From assembly GCA_945920825.1 (NCBI GenBank), contig CAMEKD010000003.1, positions 1-41,646 on the forward strand: 41,646 nucleotides of DNA, written 5' to 3'. Positions 1 through 11,000 of this stretch are shown piece by piece. The notes below the pieces were generated by a model. It was given only the letters and a program-made list of their open reading frames with translations. It did no database searches and was not told where the DNA came from. This DNA is from an uncultured Anaeroplasma sp. GTDB lineage: Bacteria > Bacillota_I > Bacilli_A > Acholeplasmatales > Anaeroplasmataceae. How positions within the stretch are numbered: position 1 is the stretch's first letter; the number at the start of each line of letters is the position of its first letter. The position numbers and the translations under genes were made by a program.

Positions 1-51
1 ATGAACACCTGACTCTAATAATTGTTTCATTGAAACTACTGATTCAGACAT
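1..51 (-). CDS. rpsB: 30S ribosomal protein S2, N-terminal fragment truncated by window edge
   Basis: Minus strand reads GGAGG...ATG then MSESVVSMKQLLESGVH, matching the S2 N-terminus (SxxMKQLLEAGVHFGH). Confidence 0.85.
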   Translation of the reverse strand, partial: MSESVVSMKQLLESGVH

Positions 52-200
52 TTTTTAATTCCTCCATTTTATTTTTGTTTTTGTCCTCTGCTTTAATCAA
101 CGAAAGCCCCCAACAGTTTTACATGCACACGATGGCCTTCTCATAAAGCATGTGTATTTTGTGCCTTTAACATATTACCATAGATAAAGTACAATTTCAA
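52..200 (-). promoter_or_regulatory. rpsB promoter and structured 5' leader (candidate S2 leader)
   Basis: Minus strand TTGAAA-17-TAATAT followed by a leader of roughly 100 nt with possible hairpins (TACACATGC...GCATGTA; GCTTT...AAAGC) before the SD. Confidence 0.45.
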
Positions 201-218
201 CCATTTTTTCAAAAATAT

Positions 219-253
219 AAAAAGGCATGGAATAAATTTCAAACCATGCCCTT
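219..253 (-). terminator. Rho-independent terminator
   Basis: GGCATGG...CCATGCC stem followed by TTTTTAT on the minus strand, just after the 270..1250 CDS. Confidence 0.7.
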
Positions 254-269
254 ATATATAAATATATAA

Positions 270-1250
270 TTATCTTCTTCTATTATCTTTTGGACGCTTA
301 ATCCAAGCATAAATTGCCTTGAAGAACTTACCATTTAATGTGCCATTCTTATATAAAGTAAATCCAACTAGGAAATATAAAATAAGTAATGCGCCAAAGA
401 CAGATCCTAATACAATACCAACAATAGCTCCTGCAGATAATCCAGAATTATTTTCTTCTTCTGGTTCAACTGGTGTACTTGGAACTGTTGGTTCTTTCGA
501 TGCTTCTAGTGTATTTGCTGCATCTCCAAAGTACTTATCTAAATCTACAACTTTTATTGTACCTAGTGTATTTAAAGCTAGTGTACCATCCTCTTTTACC
601 TCTTTACCAGTTTCTGTAACGAAGGTTGCATAAATTGGTAAGAATACATAATTTTTTAAAACAGGCTGATTCGATACATAATGAATTACATAAACAGGCA
701 TATAGACGATAGATAAGGATACATCCTCGCCATCCTTAAATACTTTATATGCAGGCTTAGTAGAAATACTTCTAGAATAATCCTTGGATGTTGTGATTGT
801 AAATTCTACACTAAGCTTTTTTCCAATACCCTTTTCTTGGTCATATGCTTGCGTTAAAATTTGAGTCTTTTCCTCATCATAAATCGCATCAGAATTCTGG
901 ATTCCAAAGGATAATGTATTTATTGTTACCGTATTGTTTCTTTCGCCATTAAAAGAATTGAAATAGGTTGTAAGATCATATTCATAAGCAAAAAGGCTTG
1001 CGTTAGCATCCTTTGCTACAAATAAATCATAATACGTATTATTTTTTGTATCTTCATCTAACTTTGATGAAGTTTCATCCTCATGTGTTGCATCATAAAA
1101 TAAATTTAATGCAGTAGATACTTCTGTATCAATTTTTGTAATTTGGCGTACTGTTGAATAATCCACATTAGCTCCCCTCACACAGGAGGTTAAAGCTAAG
1201 AAGGATAAGCAAGCTACACCTAAAGAAATGAACTTAGTCTTCATAATCAT
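270..1250 (-). CDS. Putative lipoprotein with C-terminal transmembrane segment
   Basis: 326-aa ORF; lipobox-like LALTSC, C-terminal hydrophobic helix and basic tail. Confidence 0.7.
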   Translation of the reverse strand: MIMKTKFISLGVACLSFLALTSCVRGANVDYSTVRQITKIDTEVSTALNLFYDATHEDETSSKLDEDTKNNTYYDLFVAKDANASLFAYEYDLTTYFNSFNGERNNTVTINTLSFGIQNSDAIYDEEKTQILTQAYDQEKGIGKKLSVEFTITTSKDYSRSISTKPAYKVFKDGEDVSLSIVYMPVYVIHYVSNQPVLKNYVFLPIYATFVTETGKEVKEDGTLALNTLGTIKVVDLDKYFGDAANTLEASKEPTVPSTPVEPEEENNSGLSAGAIVGIVLGSVFGALLILYFLVGFTLYKNGTLNGKFFKAIYAWIKRPKDNRRR

Positions 1251-1320
1251 TGCTCCTTTTCTTTTCGAACATTAGCATTATATCAAAGTTAGGTTTGAAT
1301 TACAAGAAAAATCCAACATA

Positions 1321-2256
1321 TCACTTTTTCTTCTCTTCAACATCGATTCTTTTTGCTCTTGGATGAGATAATTGATACTCCTTCATCATCATGTTGTAAT
1401 CGACATGAGCATAAATCGATGTTGTCGATAAGGACTCATGACCCAAAAGCTCCTGAACGCTTCTTAAATCCGCTCCATTCTTTAAAAGCGCTGTTGCGAA
1501 GGAATGCCTTAGCATATGGGGATATATATGAAAATGCTCACCCGCTTTTTCTACAAGCCCCTCTAAAATCTTTCTTACACCTACTCTAGAAAGCTTAGTT
1601 CCATTTTTATTTAAAAATACATAACGATTTTCTAAATCCTTCGTATTATATAATAATTCCACACGGAATGTTGAAATATAATGCCTTAAGGCCTCATCTA
1701 AGCCCTCATACATAATGACATCTCTATCCTTAGAGCCCTTGCCATGAATTCTTATCGTCCTTTTTGCATAATCGATATCCTTTATTTCCATATTGCATAA
1801 TTCAGATACACGAAGTCCACAGCCATATAGACAGCCTAATATGCAATAATTTCTGAATCCTAGCTTATTCTCTAAATCGCAGGCCTCAAACAGCATAACA
1901 ACCTCTTCATCGGTAATTTTCTTTAATAATCTTTTACCAATCTTAGGTGTTTCTACGTCTTTAAAATAATTATCTTTAATTAATTCCTGCTTATAAAAAT
2001 AAGTATAGAAGCTATTTAAGGAGGATATCTTTCTATGAATGGATGTGGATGCGAGATTCGAATTCGAAAGATAGGTTACATAATTTTTAGGTATAATTGG
2101 ACGAAGACGAAAAAGGTTTGGAGCCATTTTTTCACTCTTTAGGAAATCCTTAAACTCTAAAATGTCCTTTTGGTACCCCAAAACTGTATTTTCGCTATAA
2201 TTCTTAACATGAGCTATGTAATTTAAAAATTCAGCGATAGCCTCTTCATCAGTCAT
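1321..2256 (-). CDS. xerC: Tyrosine recombinase XerC-like
   Basis: N-terminal SAM-like domain; catalytic HMLRHSFAT and LLGHESLSTTSIYAH motifs; overlaps trmFO as in Bacillus codV-gid. Confidence 0.88.
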   Translation of the reverse strand: MTDEEAIAEFLNYIAHVKNYSENTVLGYQKDILEFKDFLKSEKMAPNLFRLRPIIPKNYVTYLSNSNLASTSIHRKISSLNSFYTYFYKQELIKDNYFKDVETPKIGKRLLKKITDEEVVMLFEACDLENKLGFRNYCILGCLYGCGLRVSELCNMEIKDIDYAKRTIRIHGKGSKDRDVIMYEGLDEALRHYISTFRVELLYNTKDLENRYVFLNKNGTKLSRVGVRKILEGLVEKAGEHFHIYPHMLRHSFATALLKNGADLRSVQELLGHESLSTTSIYAHVDYNMMMKEYQLSHPRAKRIDVEEKKK

Positions 2257-3547
2257 TTAAACTTTTAATCTCCTTTTCCATTACTTCTATGGCTCTTTTG
2301 CCATATAATGCCTTTCTTTCATTTTTCTTATGAGGAAAATCTAAATCCGCCATAATCCCAAAATTCGCACTCATCGGCTGAAAATCCTTCTCACTCGCAT
2401 TTGTTATATATAAGGATAAGGACCCTAGTGCTGTAGTATTTGGGAATACATGTAATTCCTTACCTTTCAAATAACGGTCCATATTGATTGCTGCATATAT
2501 ACCGGATGCTGCGGATTCTACATACCCCTCAACTCCTGAAACCTGTCCTGCAAAGAATATATTTGGATATTTCTTTGTTTGAAAGGTAGGATTTAATATC
2601 TTGGGTGCATTAATATATGTATTCTTATGCATTCTACCATATTTTGCAAACCTACAATTTTCAAGCCCTGGAATCATTTGGAATACTCTTTTTTGTTCGC
2701 CAAATTTTAAATGCGTTTGGAATCCTACGATGTTATACATGGTCTTGGCCGCATCATCTTGTCTAAGCTGTACTACCGCATAAGGGCTTACCCCATCTGG
2801 AGTTCTTAATCCTACAGGCTTCATTGGACCAAAGGTTAGGGTTTGAGGTCCTCTTTTGGCCATAATTTCTACTTGCATACAGCCTTCAAATACTTTAAGT
2901 TCAAAATCCTTCTCCTCTACGCATTGTGCAGTAATTAAGGCATGATAAAACTTATCAAATTCTTCCTTTGTCATAGGACAATTATAATAGGATGCAACCC
3001 CCTTATCATATCTACTTTTTAAATATGCTTTATCATAATTGATAGAATCTGCATAAATAATTGGAGCTTGGGCATCATAAAAATAAAAATCATCTAGTCC
3101 AAATAAATTCTTAATCTCATCGCATAATGCTCCACTAGTGAGTGGTCCAGTTGCGATAATAGTAGGAATGGATGTATCTATTTTAGCTACCTCCTCATGG
3201 ACAATTTTTACATTAGGTAATGCCTTAATTCGGCTTGTTACCTCTAAAGAGTATCCTTCTCTATCTACGGCTAGTGCACCTCCCGCATCTACAGGATGCA
3301 ATCTTGCACATTTCATCACAATAGAATCTAGCATTTCCATTTCTTTCTTTAAGATTCCACAAGCATTCTCTAAGGAATCACTTTTCAAGGAATTTGAGCA
3401 TACAAGCTCTGCAAATTTTTCTGTTTTATGTGCAGGAGTCATCTTCTTTGGTCTCATTTCAAAAAGGGTAATATCATACCCTTTTTTTGCTAAATACCAT
3501 GTAGCCTCAACACCAGCTAAGCCTGCACCTATAATATTTATATTCAT
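2249..3547 (-). CDS. trmFO: tRNA m5U54 methyltransferase, folate/FAD-dependent
   Basis: N-terminal GAGLAGVEATWYLAKKGYDITLFEMRP, CSNSLKSD, GQVSGVEGYVESAASG motifs. Confidence 0.95.
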   Translation of the reverse strand: MNINIIGAGLAGVEATWYLAKKGYDITLFEMRPKKMTPAHKTEKFAELVCSNSLKSDSLENACGILKKEMEMLDSIVMKCARLHPVDAGGALAVDREGYSLEVTSRIKALPNVKIVHEEVAKIDTSIPTIIATGPLTSGALCDEIKNLFGLDDFYFYDAQAPIIYADSINYDKAYLKSRYDKGVASYYNCPMTKEEFDKFYHALITAQCVEEKDFELKVFEGCMQVEIMAKRGPQTLTFGPMKPVGLRTPDGVSPYAVVQLRQDDAAKTMYNIVGFQTHLKFGEQKRVFQMIPGLENCRFAKYGRMHKNTYINAPKILNPTFQTKKYPNIFFAGQVSGVEGYVESAASGIYAAINMDRYLKGKELHVFPNTTALGSLSLYITNASEKDFQPMSANFGIMADLDFPHKKNERKALYGKRAIEVMEKEIKSLND

Positions 3548-3555
3548 ATAAACCT

Positions 3556-4056
3556 CTATTTATAAATTACAATACTGTCTAAATCTTTTCTCTTATTATG
3601 AGGTAAAACCTCTTTTGGATATCCAATCGGAAGCATAATATCGATATGTAAATGATCACTAAGCCCTAAAATTTCTCTTGCTAGCTTCTCCTTAAATGAG
3701 CATACATAACAAGAGGCAAGCCCTAAGCTTGTAAGAGCTAAAACCATTTGTGTTGCCACAATCGTACTATCTACTATACCATGGTCTACTCCATCATTTC
3801 CCCTATGCCAGGATTCATTTTTATCGTGACAAACAATCAATATCGTCTTTGCATTAAAGGTATATCTTGTAGCCTCCTTTAATCTTTCTATTATAGATGG
3901 ATCCTCTACAACAACAATCCTTTCTGGCTGATAATTACATGCCGTTGGGGCTAAAAGACCTGCTTGTAGCACACCCTCTAATATCTCCTTTGAAACCTTC
4001 TCTTCCTTAAAGCTTCTACAAGAGAATCTTTTTTGAATACATTCAAAATAATCCAT
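3556..4056 (-). CDS. Nitroreductase family protein
   Basis: RFSCRSFKEEKVSKEILEGVLQAGLLAPTACNYQPERIVVV pattern. Confidence 0.88.
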   Translation of the reverse strand: MDYFECIQKRFSCRSFKEEKVSKEILEGVLQAGLLAPTACNYQPERIVVVEDPSIIERLKEATRYTFNAKTILIVCHDKNESWHRGNDGVDHGIVDSTIVATQMVLALTSLGLASCYVCSFKEKLAREILGLSDHLHIDIMLPIGYPKEVLPHNKRKDLDSIVIYK

Positions 4057-4057
4057 G

Positions 4058-4681
4058 CTATTCCTCCAAAAATAAATCCTTTGCTAAATCATCGATAAAT
4101 ACTCTTACTAATTCCTTTTTATGCTCCCATATTTCCTTAGCAAGGGGTGTTACCATATAATCCTGCTTTAAAATATGCTTCGCATGCTTTAAGGCCTCCA
4201 TGGCATCATAATAATCCTTATTTTCCATTTTTCCTAAGGCCATTAAATCCCAAACAATACCTAAGGCACCTTCCTCATCTAATAGGTCCGCCTCTAAAAG
4301 TAGGACAAGCTCGTTTGAGGAATTCTTATCCTTAATTTGATTTTTATCGGAATGATGTTCAATTAAATCATAAACCCTATTCGTAAATTCTTCACTGAAA
4401 TTATGATCTTTTGCATATTCCTTAAAGATTAAAGCACCAACATGGGCATGATTTTCTTTTAGACTACCCCTTCCTACATCATGAAAAATCGCTGCAGTAT
4501 ATAATACTTCTAAATCACATTCCAAATCTGTATGAATTCTTTTGCACCATTCATATACCCTTTTCGAATGGTAATATCTATTTCTAAAATCATGAAGCGG
4601 ATTCTTAGAGGCAATACCATCTGTCGCTTCTAATTTTTCTTTGATAAATTCAAGCATTAAATCATAATTCATGTGCTTCAC
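4058..4681 (-). CDS. HD-domain phosphohydrolase
   Basis: AAIFHDVGRGSLKENHAHVGA ... HHSDKN HD-type motifs. Confidence 0.85.
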   Translation of the reverse strand: MKHMNYDLMLEFIKEKLEATDGIASKNPLHDFRNRYYHSKRVYEWCKRIHTDLECDLEVLYTAAIFHDVGRGSLKENHAHVGALIFKEYAKDHNFSEEFTNRVYDLIEHHSDKNQIKDKNSSNELVLLLEADLLDEEGALGIVWDLMALGKMENKDYYDAMEALKHAKHILKQDYMVTPLAKEIWEHKKELVRVFIDDLAKDLFLEE

Positions 4682-4721
4682 CTCTTTAATAGTTAATTAT
4701 ACCATTAAATTCTTATTTATT

Positions 4722-4967
4722 TCACTCATTTTCTTCATTTTCTTCTATTTTATCCTTCTTAAAGAAATAGATTACCCCTCTTCCAATGAAGAATAAACCA
4801 AATCCTGGGAATATTCCTAAATAAAGAATACGAAAAATCCAAAGGACGACATCCCCATGATTTGAAAAATCGGAAAAACAATAAATCATAATAAATGTAA
4901 AGGCAATTAAAATTCCAATAAATACGGATACGATCCCTGAAATAATATCTAATGGATTATGCTTCAT
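4722..4967 (-). CDS. Small membrane protein, two predicted TM helices
   Basis: 81-aa ORF with two hydrophobic segments and an acidic C-terminus. Confidence 0.6.
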   Translation of the reverse strand: MKHNPLDIISGIVSVFIGILIAFTFIMIYCFSDFSNHGDVVLWIFRILYLGIFPGFGLFFIGRGVIYFFKKDKIEENEENE

Positions 4968-5016
4968 ATCATCACCTCAAAACTTATTAGGTAGTATACC
5001 ACAAATATTTTAAAAA

Positions 5017-5050
5017 AGGAACGGATATCCAAATGGATATCCAGTTCCTT
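5017..5050 (-). terminator. Rho-independent terminator
   Basis: GGAACTGGATATCC-ATTT-GGATATCCGTTCC followed by TTTTTT on the minus strand. Confidence 0.8.
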
Positions 5051-8000
5051 AAATCATAGTTCTTACAATATCAGAGATTCTACCACTATAGGTAGTAAAT
5101 GCGCTCGTTAGATTTTCACCTAAGCCATTCGCCTCACCATAATAATACTTCGTACCAAACGTACCCTTATAGGCTAGCCACTTGTCTTTATTTACTTTAG
5201 ATGAAGTATTGAAATAGAACCTTATATTCTTTGCCTCATTCTTAGAATTCATATAGAAGGCATCGGATGCAACCGCTTCTACTGTACTACTAAAATATAC
5301 ACTTGTAAGATTTTTACAATTCTTAAATGCATTATCTCCAATAATTCTAAAGCCATCATTAAATACAATAGATGAAATATTTTCCTTGCCTGTGAAGCAA
5401 GTATATTTATTATTATCACTATCTACATTAATTAATAATGATCTTAAAATCTGATAGGAATTATGAATATATACATATTTAGGTAATATTACCCTTATAC
5501 TTGTAGATTCTTGATAGCTGAAGCCTGTTACGCTTAACAATTCCTCACCACTCGATTGATCATATCCAAACGATAGATAATCATAGGTTGCATAATATGA
5601 AGATAAGGTAATATCCTCGTGAAGAATTTCATGAATATTACCATAATGATATTCAACTTCCTCGTTATACCAATAATTAATTTTCATATGATTATAAATA
5701 CTATTTGGTAATAGGCTAGAAGAAAAATCCATATGCTTTGGTAATACTATAGCCTTATAAAGCTTATCCTTAAATTTATGATAATCATAATCTAAGGTAA
5801 CCTTATAATAATCTTCTAGGCTAGATAGATCACTATATAAATAAATATAGCCAACACCATCTAAGAAGGTTACATATTCATTGTATAAGATAGCTAATAC
5901 ATCATAAGTTAAATATGTAGATTCAAAACAGAAATAAATGTCATTCGCCTTCAAGTAATAATCCTGAGTTAAGCTTAGGCTTGTACTACTCGATAAATCC
6001 ATATAATAAGAATCATCAATATATACCTTATAGGAAATGATTTCCCATTTTGCATATAAATCTAAATCATGATTTGGCATAGAGGATATATCGATGAAAT
6101 CTCCATCTAAGCTTAGGCTATAGCCTTTGAATATATAAGAATTGCCTAAGGCATCTGTATAAACCTTTTCATTTAAATATTCGGATAAATCCTCTCCATT
6201 ATATAAAGAATAATTCTTATCTCCGCTAATGGAATGAACATTCAAATTATAATAGCTTACCTCTTCCCACTTTGCATAAAGAGTAATATTAGAATCTCCA
6301 ACACTAGTTTCTAAATAAAGTTCATGTAGGTATTTATCCTTATACCAGCCCTTAAATAGATAATATTTTGAAGAATCCTCTACTACCTCAAGCTCGGGGA
6401 ATAGAATGGCAGTACCATACTGACCAGTAAAATATTGGTTTTCTCCATGATTTAAGATGAATGTAATCGTATGATTTCTCTTACCATAATAGGAATCATT
6501 CTTATAAATTAAATCCGTGCCATAGCTATAAGATGAAATAAAGCTTACTACATCCTCCATTTCAATATTCTTAAACCATGTATAACCATCAATATCCTCT
6601 AAATTTGTAAGCTTTAGGGAGCTTGTGGATAGATTTATTACAGAAACCAAATCGAAGTTAAAATCAACGATTTCTGTTAATGCATAGGCTGTTTGAACGG
6701 TTAAATCATCCTTCTTATATACTGCAATATTCTTTAATAATAATCCTAAGGATAAATCACCTAAATTGGAATTGCCTGTTAGGGATTTCATATTTAAGGA
6801 TATATCAAATCTATGATTCGAATAGGAATAGCTATTCATTACTGTACCTGCATCAACAACATATTCTTCGTTTGAAGAGGATGAATTAATTTTGTCTAGA
6901 ATACTCTTTGGCATACCTAAGGAGAAATCTAATAGGTAATAGATAATATCATCAAATAATTCTTCCTTTGTAATCTTAAGCTTATAGCTTGTACCATCAT
7001 TATCTAATCTATAGATATATACATATCCATCCTGATAATAGAAATATACATTCTTCTTTGATAAACCAATAAGCTTTGCTGCAGCGGTTATATCCGTTAA
7101 ATCGATATGAAGATAAACGAGTGGGCTTCCATCCTCAAGCACTCTTATTCTTGCATCGATTGGAACATTGATATCTGCAATAACAGGAAGCCCTAAGGTA
7201 ATGGTAGATGCAATCGCATAATCCTTATTCGCACCTGTAATCAATAAGCCATTCACTAGCTCATCTAAATCAGAAATATCATAATATCCATCTAAGGATG
7301 AAGGTGCTAAAATTTGAGCTGGATCTAAGGATACCATAACCTCATTTACATCCATTTTTGTATATTCATGATCAGATACATAATCTGTATATAAGCCATG
7401 AATCGATAAACGTAATGGAGTTGTATCATTCGATATTAAATCGAATTCTATCCAATTGGACTCTGGAATATTTTCACTTATTATATTTGAGCTTAAAGCG
7501 AAATGAATCGAATCCTCATAAATCTCTAAAGCCTTAAGAGCCTTAGATACGTCTATAATTTTATTATCCTTCTTAAATAGATCTGTCAATTGAGAGAAAT
7601 CAACATTTTCTAAGCTGGCATCTACATAATCCTTTAAGAAATCCAGTGGAATACCGAATACACTTGTAATGGATGCTAAAGTAGATAATAAGGAATTCTT
7701 ATCTAAATTGAATTTAATCTTACTTTCAAGATTGGATTCATTATTTCCATAAATGATATAAAGCATATCATCAATGAATGTTAATTCTACTCTGTGGATA
7801 ACCTTAATTCCTCCATTAGGATCATATTCTGTAATGGCTAAATTTAGACCTAAGGAAATGTAATCTAAGCTTAGCTTTTCACCTTCAGGAATATCTAAGA
7901 ATATCGATAAATCACCTAAAACATTTAAATGCTTACTACCATTATCGATTGTATCTAAATCGAAATGGACGTTGAATGCTTTATTCTTGATTAAATTAAG

Positions 8001-11000
8001 AATTCTTCTTACCATCTTTGCTAAAGATATAATATCTTCATTATTCAAATAAGATTCTGGTAATGTAATCGAATAGGAATCAATTTTTTCTATAGTTCCA
8101 TCAATATCCAATTCTGTAGAATCAATATTTAGATTAAAACTATCGAAATCCTTATTGTAGGTAAAGATGAATGTAATCTTAGTAATCATATCAATTAAGC
8201 TAGATAGATCAAGATCAAATCCATTAGACTTAATATTTAAATGATTTAAGATAGAATCGAGCTTATCTTGGGTTAGCTTTGGCATTTCTATTTCTAAGGC
8301 TTTAAATACATCCTTTAGGAATTCTACAGGTTGATTCATATCTATACCAAAGATAACATCTCCATAATATAGATAAAGTATACCCATATGATATTTGAAA
8401 TAGATATCATGAAGTGTAGAAGAAACCTCAATATGGAAATAACCCGATAGGTCATATTGATTGTCACTCAATAATAAATCTATATAACCATTTAAATCCA
8501 TCTTTATAGATGAAATATGAACACTTCCATCTAAAGAAATCCTGAAGGATTCCTTACTTAACCATGAAATAAGTTCAGATACACTAGATACCATATCGCT
8601 TAAATCGATATAGGATTCTTCTCTCTTTATCACCTTATCCATAGAATATGTAATACTTGAAGAGATACCAAAGGTATTCGATGTAAGATTTATCTTACCA
8701 TTTTCTAGTGAAATACTTAAATCCACATAAGATAAATCATTAAAGAATGAATTTAATATATCTATATTGGATAAATTCATATTCATTTCAAATGAATTCG
8801 AATGTATTACCATCGCTTGAATCATAGAAATGAAATCAGAATCGAATAGAATATCTAAAATATCCTTTATAGTAATGTTTGTAGCATCTGTTATGAATAA
8901 GGATACAGGAATTGAAATATGATTGTTATATAAATCAATGAATAAGACCTTTTCATGATCAAAATAGGATACATTAAATGAAATGTTTAAATCTTTAAAA
9001 CTTGCGACAATCGTGGATGTTAATGCGATTTCCTCCTTGAAGGAGAATTGAAGATCACCTTGAACATTTAAAATATCATGATTAAATTCTAAATGAAGTA
9101 AAATACTTTCATTATTCATCATATCTTTAAGGTATGCTACAAAATCATAAAGCATACCTAAATCCTGATATTCCACCTCTTTCAATTCAAAATCCTTATA
9201 GGAATCATTTACCAAAAGGGAAATATCAAATAAATCCTTAATGGATATGTCTAAATCTAAGCCATCTAAGGAATCCTTCAAAATGATTTGTACCTTAGAT
9301 AGGCTATCAAGAATTCCATTTAAATTCAAATCAAGCTCAAATTGTTCTTCTGTAATTCTTAAGCTATCGATTATACTTTCAAAATCCATTTGAAGGAAGC
9401 TATCTAAGGACATATCAGAATCCATAAACAATCCTATCATCTTGGATAAATCATCCTTAGATATCTTTAAATGAATATCTTCTAAATCGAAGTATAGAAT
9501 ATCCTCTAGATAATATAAATCTATATGAATATTCTTATTCTTATAATCGAAATCTATAGCCATATTGGCCTTTAGCTTTTCATTAAAATCTAAATTACCA
9601 TCTGCATGAATAGATAAATCCTGGTATACCATGTCTAAGGAAACCTTTAGCTTTTTATTCTTACAAATAATTAAGATATCATCTATGAAGCCTTCTAAAT
9701 AAACTAAATAATTATATTCACTATCCTTTATTTCTCTTACATTATAGCCTAAATCACCTAAGCTAAGGGATGCCTTTATATCATTTATAGATATACTTCC
9801 ATCAAATCCCTTATTGGAATCCTGAATCGAAAGCTTTATTTCATTTATGCTGTCTACAAATTGCTTTAACGATATAGCGATATCTAAAGAATCCTCTTCA
9901 ATAACTAATTCTTTTAGTAAGGAATCATAATCGATTGTAAAGATTGTCTTTAATAGACTCGCCATATCAAAATCATTAGAAAAATCTATGGTTTGGTTTG
10001 TATATTTTTGAACGAATCTCAATAAATCCTTGGTTGTAATCTTTACATTAGCATTCATCATGGATAGATAAATGACATCATTAAAATAATATAGATCCAT
10101 GGAAATAGATTTGTTTTTATAGGAAACCTCTACATTCATATCTACATGGATGCCATCTTCAAAGGATATATTTCCTAATGCTGTACCTTTAATATCCTGG
10201 TATTCTAATATGAAATTGAAATCAACACTCTTATTCTTAATAATAGATGCAATATCACAAGCGATAAATTCTAGATTTGCTAAATCCATAAAATCATTAT
10301 GTGACTTAGGAGAAATCTTTTTATTCGATTCTTTAATAGAAAGCTCTACTTTTGTACCAAATAAATCTACATTAGCATATGCACTCTTTAAAGCATAGGT
10401 ATCCTCTACACGCTTAATATCAAAATGAATAGAAAGCTTTATTCCAAGGATATCTAAATTGGTATCGATAGATACATTTTCTCCATCGAGAACTAAAATA
10501 GATTTAGATAAATCCTCCAAAATCTTATTGACATCTAAGGATGAACCATCTGAATCAGACTTTGGGAGCTCATCTGTAATTTGAGAGATAATATTCATTA
10601 AGTCTTTAACATTCGTCTTTACCTTTATTCCGCCTATCGATATATAAATATTATCTGTATATTCTACATATAAATCACCAAAATCAGCATATAGCTTGAC
10701 CTTAGTCAAATCCGATATATTTAATGCGACAAGACCATTTTTCTTAAAACCATCCCCTGCTATATCCAATTCCAATGTCTTATTGGATTTGTCACTATTT
10801 TGTAAGGATTCAACGATTATACTCATTGGATCCGCTGTATTTTCCATTGGATTTTCTTCGTCATCTAATACAGATAAATATGCATAGGATTCAAAATAAT
10901 TATATGGTTCTTCATCAAAGGCTACATTTTCATAGAAAAATTCTTCATGACAATTCGTCTTAGTAATTGCCTCAACACCCATAGATTTTACCTTATAGGT

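Noticed and set aside
1321-2256. Tyrosine recombinase as a mobile-element integrase
   Set aside because: Overlap with trmFO is the typical chromosomal xerC (codV) context.
10150-10398. Plus-strand ORFs inside the 2232-aa gene (10150-10398, 10696-10887, 6680-6889 and others)
   Set aside because: Antisense shadows of a long well-supported ORF; no SD or recognisable product.
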